The notes under the pieces: model-generated
The model's database searches: none
Told to the model about the DNA's origin: nothing
What the model saw: only the letters and a program-made list of their open reading frames with translations
Origin: Adiantum capillus-veneris
Taxonomy: Eukaryota > Streptophyta > Polypodiopsida > Polypodiales > Pteridaceae
Direction of reading: 5' to 3'
NCBI GenBank assembly: GCA_014529385.2
Contig: CM043969.1
Coordinates: 73,180,176 to 73,244,175, forward strand
DNA length: 64,000 nt
In this document: positions 35,401-45,556 of the stretch, piece by piece
How positions within the stretch are numbered: the stretch's first letter is position 1
Layout: each line of letters starts with the position of its first letter
Made by a program: the position numbers and the translations under genes

Positions 35401-35772
35401 GTTTTTAGCAGCTTTTGGATGGAAGATTTTTAAGGAATTGCTTTTGGGAACTTTGCTTTTGAGTTAAAAAATTTCAGGGCTCTGCTTTTGGGCATCCCTT
35501 GTACCAATAAATAAGTGGGTTGGGCACTCATTACTCAGAGCATCTTGACGTAGAGTCTGAGTGTGAGTCCCCCCCAACTCCTTGGTACTTTTGCACCAAG
35601 ATTAATATAGAAAAAGAAATACCAAAAGGGGCGCCACTCTTTGGGGCCAATACCTCTGGGCATGGAACTACGCCGCGGGCCATGTCGTCTTTGTGAACCG
35701 TTTTGAAGTGAATCTCTAGATCCTATTGTGTCGCGGTAGAATTTCAACTTGGGGTGTCCAAGTTTGTTATAG

Positions 35773-35784
35773 TGGTATCAGAGC
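35773..35784 (+). other. Primer-binding site of element B
   Basis: TGGTATCAGAGC just after the LTR end, which here reads TTATA instead of TTACA. Confidence 0.85.
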
Positions 35785-35835
35785 GCAGCCGATTTCTCTT
35801 CTACCGGGAAATCCAATCCTTTTCTCGCGACACTT

Positions 35836-37270
35836 ATGGATTCCAACAAGAACCGGTTGACTTCTTCTACATCTGCGAATGCGGGAGGAGATCACGAAGA
35901 AGATTTTAATGATCAAACCGAGGAAGAGTACGGGCCACCTCGGCCTACTCAGTACGAAACTTGAAGAGATGGAACGTCGACAACAGGTTGCAAGTGCACA
36001 AAGCAAATGATTAAAATTGCGAAGGATCCGAAATTTGCAATATTTTTGTCTCAACAATCCATCGCAGAAGTGCACACCCACTGGCAGAAAGCCACAGAAC
36101 CACCCATCACACCCGCAATCAAGAAACCTCCTTCTCCGAGGATGTTTACAGAGCAAGAATTACATGAGGTGGTTCAGACACAAATCAGTCGTATAATAAA
36201 CTGCTAACGTGTCAAAGCCTAAAGAATGGAATCAACTTACAAAAGCCGGCCGAGGGGCCTAAACCCTAAGAAGAACAAGTAACAGAAGAGGACCTACCAA
36301 CTTATGGGGACCCCGTCCGATGGTGCCCCGAGTGACATAAAGGTTTAAAATAAAGCAAGACCCGCACACACGCAAAACTGATGATGTGGGAGATTTTCAA
36401 AAATTGCGCTGCCATGATGACGTGGCCGGCTATACGGATTTCCATGATTTACGCTGGCAGCTTTTTGGCTTTGCTTTTGGACCAGATGCTTTTAAGTTTG
36501 AAGGCTTTTCACTGTAATTGCTTTTTAGGCCAAGGGCCTTTAAATATGAGGTTAGGGCTCATTCTTTGGCATGCTTCCTGGGGAAGGCACAGAGTTTGGA
36601 GTATCGGCTTGTACTGTGTTGATGCAATATAAAGAAATACCGAAAGGGGCGCCAAGGTTTGGGGCCAATACTCTCTGGGTCCGAATTCCGTCACTCCGTG
36701 TCGCGTGTCGTCTCTCTCTACTTCAATTCAGTTGTTATTGAAGTGCTAAAAGTTTGTTCAGATTGTTCTTTTCTATTGGCACGTGGTGCCCATCTTGTGA
36801 CAAGTCGGCTTTTGGACGCAAACAACAAATCCAAAAAGCAAGAGAAAAAGCACAAGAAGGGAACAGACTTCCTGGGTTATTTGGGTCGTCAATCTTCTTT
36901 TGCGTAGGCAAGAAAGCAGAAGAAGCATGTACGATTTGAAGGACTACCCAGTTCTTCTTCTTCTGACAGTTCTTCTAGCTCTTCTAACTCGAGCGAGGAG
37001 GACTGAAAAGGTAAAAAGCGAAGCAAAAAGAAAGCGCAAGAAAAAGGCAAAGAAGCCTAGATTTCGCCCAGCTTCTGACAGTTCTACAGAGAAGTCATCC
37101 TCTCACACTTCAAACTCCGACGACCACATGTTTTATGCAAAGAAGAAGCATTTTTACAGAGCTTACCAATATGACTTTCTCGAAGACGAAAGCAAGAAAG
37201 TAAAAGAGTTCAAAGCAGCTGAACAGTCGATTCAATTTGAATCCTTTTCTGGGTTCCGAGATACTCCGAG
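35836..37270 (+). pseudogene. gag N-terminal half of element B, interrupted by a solo LTR
   Basis: Starts MDSNKNRLTSST; an in-frame TGA lies at 35962-35964. It continues with KIAKDPKFAIFLSQQSIAEV and FTEQELHEVVQTQISRIIN, is cut by the solo H LTR (36192-36802), and resumes with KKHKKGTDFLGYLGRQSS, a Ser-rich stretch, a basic Lys/Arg stretch and YDFLEDESKKVKEF. Element A interrupts it at 37270; the sequence continues at 47037 (FDMAFSGGHYS). Homologous along its length to gag of element C. Confidence 0.8.
36192..36802 (+). mobile_element. Solo LTR of the H family in B gag
   Basis: Perfect TSD AGTCG (36187-36191 and 36803-36807). Start is TATAATAAAC (the usual TG is mutated), end is CTTGTGACA. 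Contains GGCCAAGGGCCTTTAAATA and the block ATATAAAGAAATACCGAAAGG at 36620-36640. No internal sequence remains. Confidence 0.88.
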
Positions 37271-38970
37271 TGTCACCAGCATGTGACTACTATCTATCCT
37301 TTTTGTTGATTTCTTTCTTATTATTTATTCTTTTTCACTTTTTGGAAACACCCCTCTGGAAATCTAACTGCCCTGCATTGCATAGCTAGTGTGGAACTGT
37401 TCAGAGGGAGTCCAGGCCTGACGGCAAGAGAGCACTAAGGTTAGACAAAGACTATGGTTAGCCAAAGTGGGGTCATTGACTAGCCAAAGTGGGGTCATTG
37501 ACTATCTATCCTTTTTGTTGATTTCTTTCTTATTATTTATTCTTTTTCACTTTTCGGAAACACCCCTCTGGAAATCTAACTGCCCTGCATTGCATAGCTA
37601 GTGTGGAACTATTCAGAGGGAGTCCAAGCCTGAGGGCAAGAGAGCACTAAGGTTGGACAAAGACTATGGTTAGCCAAAGTGGGGTCATTGACTAGCCAAA
37701 GTGGAATCCTTTGCTACAAAGGCTACATTTCAGTTCTTGATGTGGCTGCAGTGTACAAAGAGGGTCAGATGACCTAGAAAGATACAATGGCAGCATCTCC
37801 TAAAATTTAGGGAATTGCTATTTTGGGACCTGAAAATGTGTTCGCGTCATTATCTCCGGAATGACAAGGGGAACATTTCACAACTCTACCGTGAAGTCAA
37901 CTGGGCAACCGGTCAGGATATTTTTAAGCGGCGAACCCAAAACGGGAAAATGCTTGTAAATGTGCCAAGTGTCAATTTCTCATGGACTTTCCTCCTACAT
38001 AAAAATGGGCGCTGATTTTTAAGCTGGGAGAGGGCTTCAGTTGCATTTTGTCACAGGTTGAGAGCTATGGAGTGCTTCCTTTCCCTCTTATGTGTTCCCT
38101 CTTATGTGCAGTGCGGTGCCAGGAGTGATGCCCTGCACGCTACGCACTACTCTCTCTCTCCCCTATGGCAGTATGTTATGCCCCTCTAGTGGGCTTTTCA
38201 ATTGACCAATGTATAGTTGTGTGGGTTCATGCGCAATTGCCGAGGCAAGAGCCTCTTGCACAGGTACTGGATTAGCTAGCGGCTAATCCCCCGCAGGTAC
38301 AGGTGAATTCGGAGAGGTTTCACATGTGAAATCTCGTCCGATTCAAAGGGCAAGTAGCCCTACAGGTGCGGGAGCTCGAGGACTTGCTACAGATGTGACC
38401 GGCACGCAAAACGGAGCCCGAAACAGTGAATTACAGCCTGCTGTGTATTTTTGCAGGTTTAGGGTTTTGGCCCTAAACGGACCCTAATACCCCCAAGAGG
38501 TTCGGGGACGCAAGGGGACCGCTGTCAGGTGATCTGGCGCTTTTTGGGGGCAGAAAACAGAGAATTCAGCGTGCTGCAGATTCTCGCCAGGTTTTGCAAA
38601 GTGTCCGTATGCATCGGGAAAGTCATCCAATGCATGGGAATACTGACTGTGAAGGGTCCTAGTACAGTTATGCTGCCGAAATCAGGCCATAACAGTTGAA
38701 ATTCAGCCAAGATTGTGCGGGGCAGCTTGTAGGGAACCAGCTCTTATTCCCTCTCTTAAATAATAAAGAAATACCGAAAGGGGCGCATAATTTAGGGGCC
38801 AGTCTGGTGTTGGTCTTCTCATACAGGTGCAGTCTAACAGCCTGTATGCCTTTTCCCTTTGTTGTGTCTTGAAACTACAGGTAAAGTGGCCGACAAATTA
38901 AATGGGTGAAAGCAAATAAGGTTTAAGTCTAAGGTCTACCGCCCTTTTTGAAAGTAACAGGCCGGTTTCA
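37271..38970 (+). repeat. 5' LTR of element A, with an internal 212-bp tandem duplication
   Basis: 1700 bp against 1480 bp in the 3' LTR. The surplus is a direct tandem copy with a 212-bp period (37289-37500 and 37501-37712). The shared LTR block lies near 38757-38780 after TTAAATAATAAA. Confidence 0.92.
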
Positions 38971-38986
38971 TGGTTCCATCGTGGGG
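38971..38986 (+). other. Primer-binding site candidate of element A (not initiator Met)
   Basis: The sequence directly after the LTR is TGGTTCCATCGTGGGG. It begins TGG as any tRNA 3' end would require, but is not the initiator-Met sequence used by elements B, C, E, F, G and H. The tRNA was not identified. Confidence 0.45.
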
Positions 38987-39077
38987 ATTAAATCACTTTT
39001 TCCCATAGAAGTGAGCCTTGGTCAGTTTGGGCTTGAAGACACCGGGGATCATAGACCACACACAGGGTATTGCAATT

Positions 39078-40328
39078 ATGGTTGACAGACCAGATGATGT
39101 GACTAAAGAGGTTTCCTCATCACAGGGTCAACAGACACATGAAGTGGGTGAGTCTTCAAGACCACCACAGACAGATGATGATATATTCAGGACCCAGTTG
39201 GCTACTGCTGTGGCTATGTTCACACAAGTAATGCAGAACCCTAGGTTTTTATCCTTTCTGCAACCTCCTCTTCCGTCTCAGCAAGTTCGGTCACTGGATC
39301 ATATTCAAAAGCCTGTTAAGGCTCAAGCACAGGTGATTCATACTGCAGAGTCAATGGAAACACCTGTACACTTGACGGAGAACATGCAGTCTCCACAACC
39401 TGTGCCTAAGGTGCAAGAACAGGTGGCTGAAATGCCAGTCTTTCAAGCTGTACCAGTTCAGCCAGCCACCTTTCAGCAGCCTATAGCTGGTTCTAATGGG
39501 TAGGGAAGCAACCTACAGGCTATGCAACAAGTCTTCCCACCACCTTCAGTACACCCTGTCTATTTTGGAGGTGGATCGGTATTCCAGAGCATGGCTGGTC
39601 ATGCACCTGGAAATCAGTTTTACACGCCAGGAACAGTGTTCGGGGGTGCTCAAACAATGATGCCTAACCCCATGTACGGTGTCACGGGCATGCTACCACG
39701 GTTTCAAAGCACTAATGGCCAATTTGGGATGCCACAGGCAAATTTTGGTATGGCTGGAATTACAAATCAACAGCCAAATATGGCATTTCCAGGTCAACTT
39801 AATAGCGGCCAAGGAACACAGATGAACCCTAATAGTGTTCCCATGTTTCAGTCACTTCCATATGACAACTTAGCGCCGCTGGAGAAGCCAACTCCGTACA
39901 AAGAAGGTGACAAAGGTATGGCATTCACAACCTTTACAGGGTTTGATGACAGGAAGAAGGCTCTCTCATTTCTCCAACAGTTTCACAAGGCTTATGCATG
40001 GGGAAACTTTACAGAGGCTTCAAAGGTCCGCAAGGCAGCCACTTTCTTGACAGGGAATGCGGGACAATGGTGGACAACTTTATTGCTTCAAGGGCAAGCT
40101 CCGTCCACATGGATTTACTTCAAGCAGATTTTTGCAGCAACATGGTTATCCGATGACTTTGAAGCAGATGTCATGACAGAATGGCACCAGCTTAATGCTG
40201 CCACTTGCAAGAATCTGGATGACTACAATCGGATGTTTTGGAAAGCTCTACTTCCAGTAACTTCCTATAGGTTTGTGCCATTGACAGAACAGATTGAAAA
40301 ATATTGTTGTGGCCTACCCAAGGATTGA
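39078..40328 (+). pseudogene. gag of element A
   Basis: Starts MVDRPDDVTKEVSSSQGQ. An in-frame TAG lies at 39501-39503, beyond which the same frame runs on through a Gln/Pro/Met-rich region to a typical Ty3 gag capsid domain: FTGFDDRKKALSFLQQFHKA, AATFLTGNAGQWWTTL and DDYNRMFWKALLPV. The frame ends at 40328 because of a shift at ~40318; the family sequence continues in the next frame with LRKYCTKTKVTTLTQLIEVA. Gag forms the virus-like particle in the cytoplasm. Confidence 0.85.
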
Positions 40329-40329
40329 G

Positions 40330-40879
40330 AAAGTACTGCACGAAGACCAAAGTCACTACTTTGACGCAACTCATCGAGGTAGCAAACACTGGCAATGGTT
40401 TGCTCAAGGGAGAAGATTGTGAATTTAATACTCGCATCAAGGAAGGATCAGCCAAGAAAAATTCAGCGAAGAAGTACGTTCCCAATGAGGTTCCTAAAGG
40501 GACTCACGAGCTAGCCAACGCAGGGAAAGACAAAGCTACGGCTGAATCAGAAAAGGGACCAGCAAAGAAATGGAAAAGACGTTTTCCTCGCAAGTCGGAA
40601 GAGCAAAAGAAGGTCCTGAGGTCACAGAAAAAATGCTTTATCTGTGAGCAGCCTGGCCACATTGCTTACAATTGTCCTCAAAAGAAAAGGCCAGCTGATT
40701 CTGAAGACAAGGAGGACAGGAAAGGAAAGAGAGCCATGGTTGGTCTAGTGCCAGATACGGTGGGCGACAAGCCAAATTTAGATGCAAGTGAGCTTTGCAG
40801 AGCATGGGGAAAGGTCAAGGATCAAACAGTCCTTATCTTCTTTGATCCAGGTGCCAAAGCCAACTTCATTTCCCCATAA
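40330..40879 (+). CDS. Element A: gag nucleocapsid (CCHC) and protease start
   Basis: Lys-rich region, then CCHC zinc knuckle CFICEQPGHIAYNC (40634-40675, spacing CX2CX4HX4C), which binds RNA. The protease active-site loop FFDPGAKANFIS follows (Asp at 40844), with D-P-G in place of the usual D-S/T-G. An in-frame TAA at 40877-40879 interrupts the protease, and the same frame continues as the RT ORF. Whether this is a lesion or a read-through site cannot be decided here. Confidence 0.82.
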
Positions 40880-42898
40880 TTGGCTTCAAAGTTGGGAATC
40901 AAACCTGAAGAGATGGGGTATACAGTAAATGCAGGTTTGGCATGTCCTGGCCATACAAAGGCTATGACACCCATCATCGGAAAGTTGCGCCTACATATCC
41001 AGTCCTATGTAGATGCTGAAGAATTTTACATCATGCCACTGGACGGATGTGACGTGCTGCTAGGCATTCCTTGGTTGTTTCGTGTACAGGGAATCATGGA
41101 TGCCTACAACAAAAAGATCACTGTACAGAGCAGGGAAAAGACTCACATTCTGGATGTAAAGCTTAAAGGGGAGTCTATTCCCACTGTATCAGCTTCTGCT
41201 ATTACTTCTGTAATGAAAAAGCATCTTTCTACGTACTTGGTTTTTCCACGTGAAGTGTCAGATTGTGATGAATCAAATTTATCTGTGTTAGATAAAGAAA
41301 GGTCAATGTTTTTACAACAGTATAGTGACTGTTTTTCCGATTCATTACCGTCTCAATTACCGCCAAAGAGACCCGAGGACCATGCGATAGATTTGGTGCC
41401 AGGCAGTAGCCCACCAAATAAGCCTCCGTACAGGGTTAGTGCGGCTCAGCAGAAAGAGATAATGAGCCAAGTACAAGAGCTGTTAGAAAAGGGGCTGATT
41501 CAGCCCAGTTCATCTCCATTCTATTCTCCAGTGTTGTTGGTGCAGAAAAAGGATGGCTCGTGGCGTATGTGCATCGACTACCGTGCACTGAACAAGAATA
41601 TCATTAAGAATAGGTTCCCTATACCTAGAATTGATGATATTATGGACAAATTAGAAGGAGCAGCTATGTTTAGCAGGATAGATCTGAAGAGTGGGTATCA
41701 TCAGATCAGCATTAGATCAGAGGATGTGCACAAGACTGCTTTTAGAACGACGTTTGGCCTTTACGAATTTTTAGTGATGCCCTTTGGTCTCACAAATGCT
41801 CCTGCTACGTTCAATAGGATGATGGACAGAATTTTCCGTCCACACCAGCAGTTTGTTGGTACATCCTTTGATGACATGATAGTCTACTCAAAGAATGAAG
41901 AGGAGCATAGGCATCACTTGGCCATTGTGTTCAAAGAGCTACGCAGTCATAGGTTGCTCATCAATGCAAAGAAAAGTGAATTTTTTCTGGAAGAGATTTA
42001 TTTTCTGGGACACATTGTCTCTAAGGATGGTGTTAGAATGGATCCTGCCAAAGTTGAAGCGATCAAGTCATGGCCAGATTTGAAGACGATGCACGATGTC
42101 CGAAGCTTCTTGGGACTATGCTCCTATTACAGAAGGTTTATCCGAAATTTCGTTGAGATTGCTTCACCTTTACATGCTCTTCAAAAGAAGGCAGTCACCT
42201 TCAGATGGACACATAAAGAGATTTCAGCTTTTAATCTCTTAAAGAAAAAGATGACTTCAGATCCAGTCATTGTGTTGCCAGATCTTAGGAAGTCATTTGT
42301 GGTCCAATGCGACTCTTGCCGTAGTAGCATTGGTGCATTGCTAATGCAAGATAACAGGGTAGTAGCCTATGAGAGTAGAATCTTGCAAGGGCCAGAAAAG
42401 ACCATGCAAGTCTATGAAAAAGACCTGCAGGCCGTGATTAATGCGCTCTTAAGTTGGAAACACTACATGCTAGGTGCAGATTTCGTTGTCCAAACGGATC
42501 ACCAGACCTTGCGATACTTCTTAACACAGGCAAAGTTATCAAAGAAGCATATGCGATGGGCAAATATCTTGTCCATGTTCCATTTTCAGATTGTGCATGT
42601 GGAAGGCAAGAAGAACGTTGTCGCACATGCCTTGTCAAGGAAGCCACAAATTCCAGCTGTGTCAATTTCTTATCATCATGAACTTGATGATATGAGGGAA
42701 CAGTATGCAAATGATGAAGATTTTGCAAGGGTCTTCGAGCAGCTAATGGATGGACAACGTCATGAACACTATCTTCTCAAAGATGGATTCATGATGATGC
42801 ATGGCAGATTGTGTCACAAAACCATTGCGACGCAAAGTTATGGAAGAGAGTCATGTCCCACCGTATGCAGGGCATCGTGGTATCGATGCTACAGTTAA
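40880..42898 (+). CDS. Element A: protease C-terminus, reverse transcriptase and RNase H
   Basis: Uninterrupted 672-codon frame. Protease end DGCDVLLGIPWL; RT finger/palm [46 protein letters not shown]; catalytic SFDDMIVYS (Asp-Asp near 41870-41875, with Phe where Ty3 RTs have YxDD-type Tyr or Phe); LGHIVSKDGVRMDP; the connection motif FLGLCSYYRRFI; RNase H with VVQCDSC, YEKDLQAVINAL, TDHQTLRYFL and HALSRKP. These convert element RNA to DNA. A frameshift near 42830 moves the continuation into the integrase frame. No other lesion seen, so it is a good RT reference for the family. Confidence 0.92.
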   Translation: MASKLGIKPEEMGYTVNAGLACPGHTKAMTPIIGKLRLHIQSYVDAEEFYIMPLDGCDVLLGIPWLFRVQGIMDAYNKKITVQSREKTHILDVKLKGESIPTVSASAITSVMKKHLSTYLVFPREVSDCDESNLSVLDKERSMFLQQYSDCFSDSLPSQLPPKRPEDHAIDLVPGSSPPNKPPYRVSAAQQKEIMSQVQELLEKGLIQPSSSPFYSPVLLVQKKDGSWRMCIDYRALNKNIIKNRFPIPRIDDIMDKLEGAAMFSRIDLKSGYHQISIRSEDVHKTAFRTTFGLYEFLVMPFGLTNAPATFNRMMDRIFRPHQQFVGTSFDDMIVYSKNEEEHRHHLAIVFKELRSHRLLINAKKSEFFLEEIYFLGHIVSKDGVRMDPAKVEAIKSWPDLKTMHDVRSFLGLCSYYRRFIRNFVEIASPLHALQKKAVTFRWTHKEISAFNLLKKKMTSDPVIVLPDLRKSFVVQCDSCRSSIGALLMQDNRVVAYESRILQGPEKTMQVYEKDLQAVINALLSWKHYMLGADFVVQTDHQTLRYFLTQAKLSKKHMRWANILSMFHFQIVHVEGKKNVVAHALSRKPQIPAVSISYHHELDDMREQYANDEDFARVFEQLMDGQRHEHYLLKDGFMMMHGRLCHKTIATQSYGRESCPTVCRASWYRCYS

Positions 42899-43305
42899 AG
42901 CGGTTGAGACATTCTTCTACTGGCCTGCATTGAGAAGAGATGTGGATGCCTTTGTGCGAGAATGCCTAATATGCCAGAAGGTCAAGTTTGATAGGCAAAA
43001 GGCACCAGGGTTATTGCAACCACTACCTATTCCAGATAAACCATGGGAAAGTATTGCTATAGATTTTATCTTTGATCTTCCGAGAACGCAGACAGGAAAC
43101 GATGGTATTTGGACCATCATTTGCAGATTCAACAAGCAGACTCATTTTATTCTTGTCAGGAAGAAGATAAAGCCAGATCAGATGGCACGCTTGTTTATGA
43201 GCAATATTTTCAAGTATCATGGCATGCCACAGTCGATTGTTAGCGACCGTGATCCACGCATGACAAGTTTGTTCTCGAGAGGCTTGTTTGAGAAAATGGG
43301 CACAA

Positions 43306-44141
43306 TGTCACAAGGCGGGCACCACGTGCCAATAGAAAAGAACAGACTGAACAACTTTAAGCACTTCAAATAACAACTGAACTGAAATGGAGAGAGAGAG
43401 ACGACACGCGACACGGAGTGGCGGAATTCCACCCCAGAGAGTATTGGCCCCAAACCTTGGCGCCCCTTTCGGTATTTCTTTATATTGCATCATCAAAGTA
43501 CAAGCGGGTACTCCAGACTCTGCACCTTCGTACTGAAGCATGCCAGAGAATGAGCCCTAGCCTCATATTTAAAGGCCCTTGGCCTAAAAAGCAGTTTATA
43601 TGAAAAGCTTTCAAACTCAAAAGCTTCTCGTCCAAAAAGCAGTTTACATGAAAAACTTTCAAACTCAAAAGCTTATGGTCCAAAAAGCAATGCCAAAAGC
43701 AGCCAGCGTAAATCACGGAAATCCATACAGCCTGCCACGTCATCATGTCAGCGCAATTTTCGGAATTTGTCTGCTGCCTTAGGGTTAGGGCTTCTGGCAG
43801 AAATTAGGGTTTGCAGGTTTTAGGGTTAGGGTTTCCAGAATTAGGGTTTCAGCAGTTAGGGTTTTCAGAATTAGGGTTTCTGGCAGAAATTAGGGTTTGC
43901 AGGTTTTAGGGTTAGGGTTTCCAGAATTAGGGTTTCAGCAGTTAGGGTTTTCAGAATTAGGGTTTCTGCAATTAGGGTTTCTGGCAGAAATTAGGGTTAG
44001 GGTTTTCTGCACTCGGGCAACCACGTCCTCACTCTGTGACACTTCTTCTACTACTTGTTCTTCTTAGGGTTTAGGCCCCTCGGCCGGCATCTGTAAGTTG
44101 GCTCCATTCTTTAGGCTTTGACACATCAACAGTTTGTTACA
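43306..44141 (-). mobile_element. Solo LTR of the H family in A integrase, with telomere-like motifs
   Basis: Reversed LTR, ends TGTCACAAGGCGGG... and ...CAGTTTGTTACA, 836 bp, perfect TSD CACAA (43301-43305 and 44142-44146). Its interior 43775-44010 contains about 18 TTAGGG-type units, including an approximately 108-bp tandem duplication. Confidence 0.9.
43775..44010. repeat. Degenerate TTTAGGG-like array within an LTR
   Basis: TTAGGGTTT units alternate with short spacers such as CTGGCAGAAA and CCAGAA. The same words, in the element's own sense AACCCTAATTTCTGCC, occur in the LTRs of element C (57990-58070, 63383-63415). It is not a true telomere: units are irregular, embedded in an LTR, and bounded by LTR sequence. 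Confidence 0.85.
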
Positions 44142-45454
44142 CACAACGCTCAAATTCTCTTCGTCATTTCATCCTCAAACAGATGGGCAGTCAGAAGAGG
44201 CAAATTCTATTGTCCTAGATCTACTGAAGTGCTACGTGTCAGAGCATAAAAGAAAGTGGGAGCAGTCTTTGCCATTGGTGGAGTATGCATACAATAATAC
44301 AGTGCATTCATCAACTTGCAAGGCACCTTTTGAGATAGTTGAAGGTGGCAAGAAAGTTCCTCCCATACTGCATACAAAGGACAAGATATTTGAAGCAGAC
44401 AAGTATGTTCAGGACATGGATGAAATGTACAAGAAGGTCAAAGTGGCCTTAGAAAAGACTCAGGCAAAGCAAAAGAAAGCAGCTGATCGTCACCGTCGTG
44501 AAGTGGTATTTTCACTTGGTGATTGGGTGCTTCTACGCCTTGAAAAGGCAAGGTTAAAGAAGATGAAGAGCAAGGAAAGACTGTTTCCAAAGCTCAGCAT
44601 GCGTTACTATGGGCCTTTTCAAGTATGCGACATAATCAATGATGTTGCATATAGGCTGAAATTGCCTGAGAGTTGGAAGATTCACAATGCGTTTCATGTG
44701 AGTCTTCTCAGACCCTATGTGGGTGATGTGCCAGAAGATATGCCAGCTGAAGATCAGCCGGAAGTCGAGGAACTTGACAAGATCTTGGTCCCGGAACAGA
44801 TTTTGGCACATAAAGAAAGAAAAGTGAAAGGCAAGGTTGTTAGGCGATACTTGGTGAAGTTCAGAAACTATCCACCAATGGATGCTAAGTGGATGGAAGA
44901 AGGTGAACTTGCAGACTCACCAACTGTGTTATCACTTTACCTTGAAGCCTTCGATTTGCAACCTACCTTGACCCCTTGAGTTTCAAAAGTACATGGATTG
45001 TCAGTGTCACAATGGCTTCTGAATGAAATGATGTACATGTTAATTAAAGTGAGCTCAAATGAAGTACATGTTACATGAATGTTAGAGCTGTACAGATTGT
45101 CAGTCTGGCAATTGCTCTTATGGAATGTCCAAAAGTTTGGTTAGTGCTATAAAAGTGAGTATTTCTTGTCAATTTGTCAAGGATACAGTAATAACTGCTT
45201 CTATTAAAGAGTACATGTGTAACTGCATTCTTAAATTGTCGGTTTGGGTATGCTCGAAAGTGTTACTGGATCCAACGTGTACTAAAAGACAGTGGCAAAA
45301 TGCGTAGCTACCATTTTCTCATTGGAAAGTTAATGACTCAAAGCAATGGCAGAGTGCGAAGCTACCACTATGTCATTGGGACAGAGTTCACACGTAGGCA
45401 ATACATGTGTCAACGAGGTGTTGAATACACCAGGGTTGACAATGAACATGTATG

Positions 45455-45515
45455 TGTCGTACATGTGTCGACAGGTGTGTGCACACTTGAGTGTTGACTG
45501 TGAGCATGTACGACA
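45455..45515 (+). other. Inverted repeat in the 3' untranslated region of element A
   Basis: TGTCGTACATG (45455-45465) and CATGTACGACA (45505-45515) are perfect reverse complements; the palindrome GTGTGCACAC lies in the loop at 45477-45486. A similar arrangement exists in the truncated copy (19285-19370). Possibly an RNA stem-loop used in transcription, export or packaging. Confidence 0.6.
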
Positions 45516-45544
45516 TAGATGCAAACGAGGACGTTTGAGATTTC

Positions 45545-45556
45545 AAGAGGGGGGTA
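45545..45556 (+). other. Polypurine tract of element A
   Basis: AAGAGGGGGGTA directly before the 3' LTR; primes plus-strand DNA synthesis. Confidence 0.85.

Larger units (their letters stand above)
42801..44979 (+). pseudogene. Element A: integrase with chromodomain-like tail, split by a solo LTR
   Basis: First part (42801-43305): HHCC zinc domain (HVPPYAGHRG ... CLICQKVKFD), first catalytic Asp in SIAIDFIFDLPR, second in SIVSDRDPRM. The solo H LTR (43306-44141, plus 5-bp TSD) interrupts it. After it (44147-44979) come SSSFHPQTDGQSEEANS with the catalytic Glu, a YYGPFQVCDIINDVAYRLKL segment, WKIHNAFHVSLLRPY, and a chromodomain-like tail ILVPEQILAHKERKVKGK...VKFRNYPPMDAKWMEE. The inserted 841 nt shift the frame, and removing LTR plus one TSD would leave the frame continuous. 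So the interruption is younger than A. Confidence 0.9.

Noticed and set aside
39501-39503. Programmed stop in element A gag
   Set aside because: No second copy of this gag region is available and no conserved context is seen; treated as a lesion.
43775-44010. Genuine telomere or interstitial telomere from chromosome fusion
   Set aside because: Units are irregular, spaced by non-telomeric words, duplicated within an LTR and bounded by a TSD.
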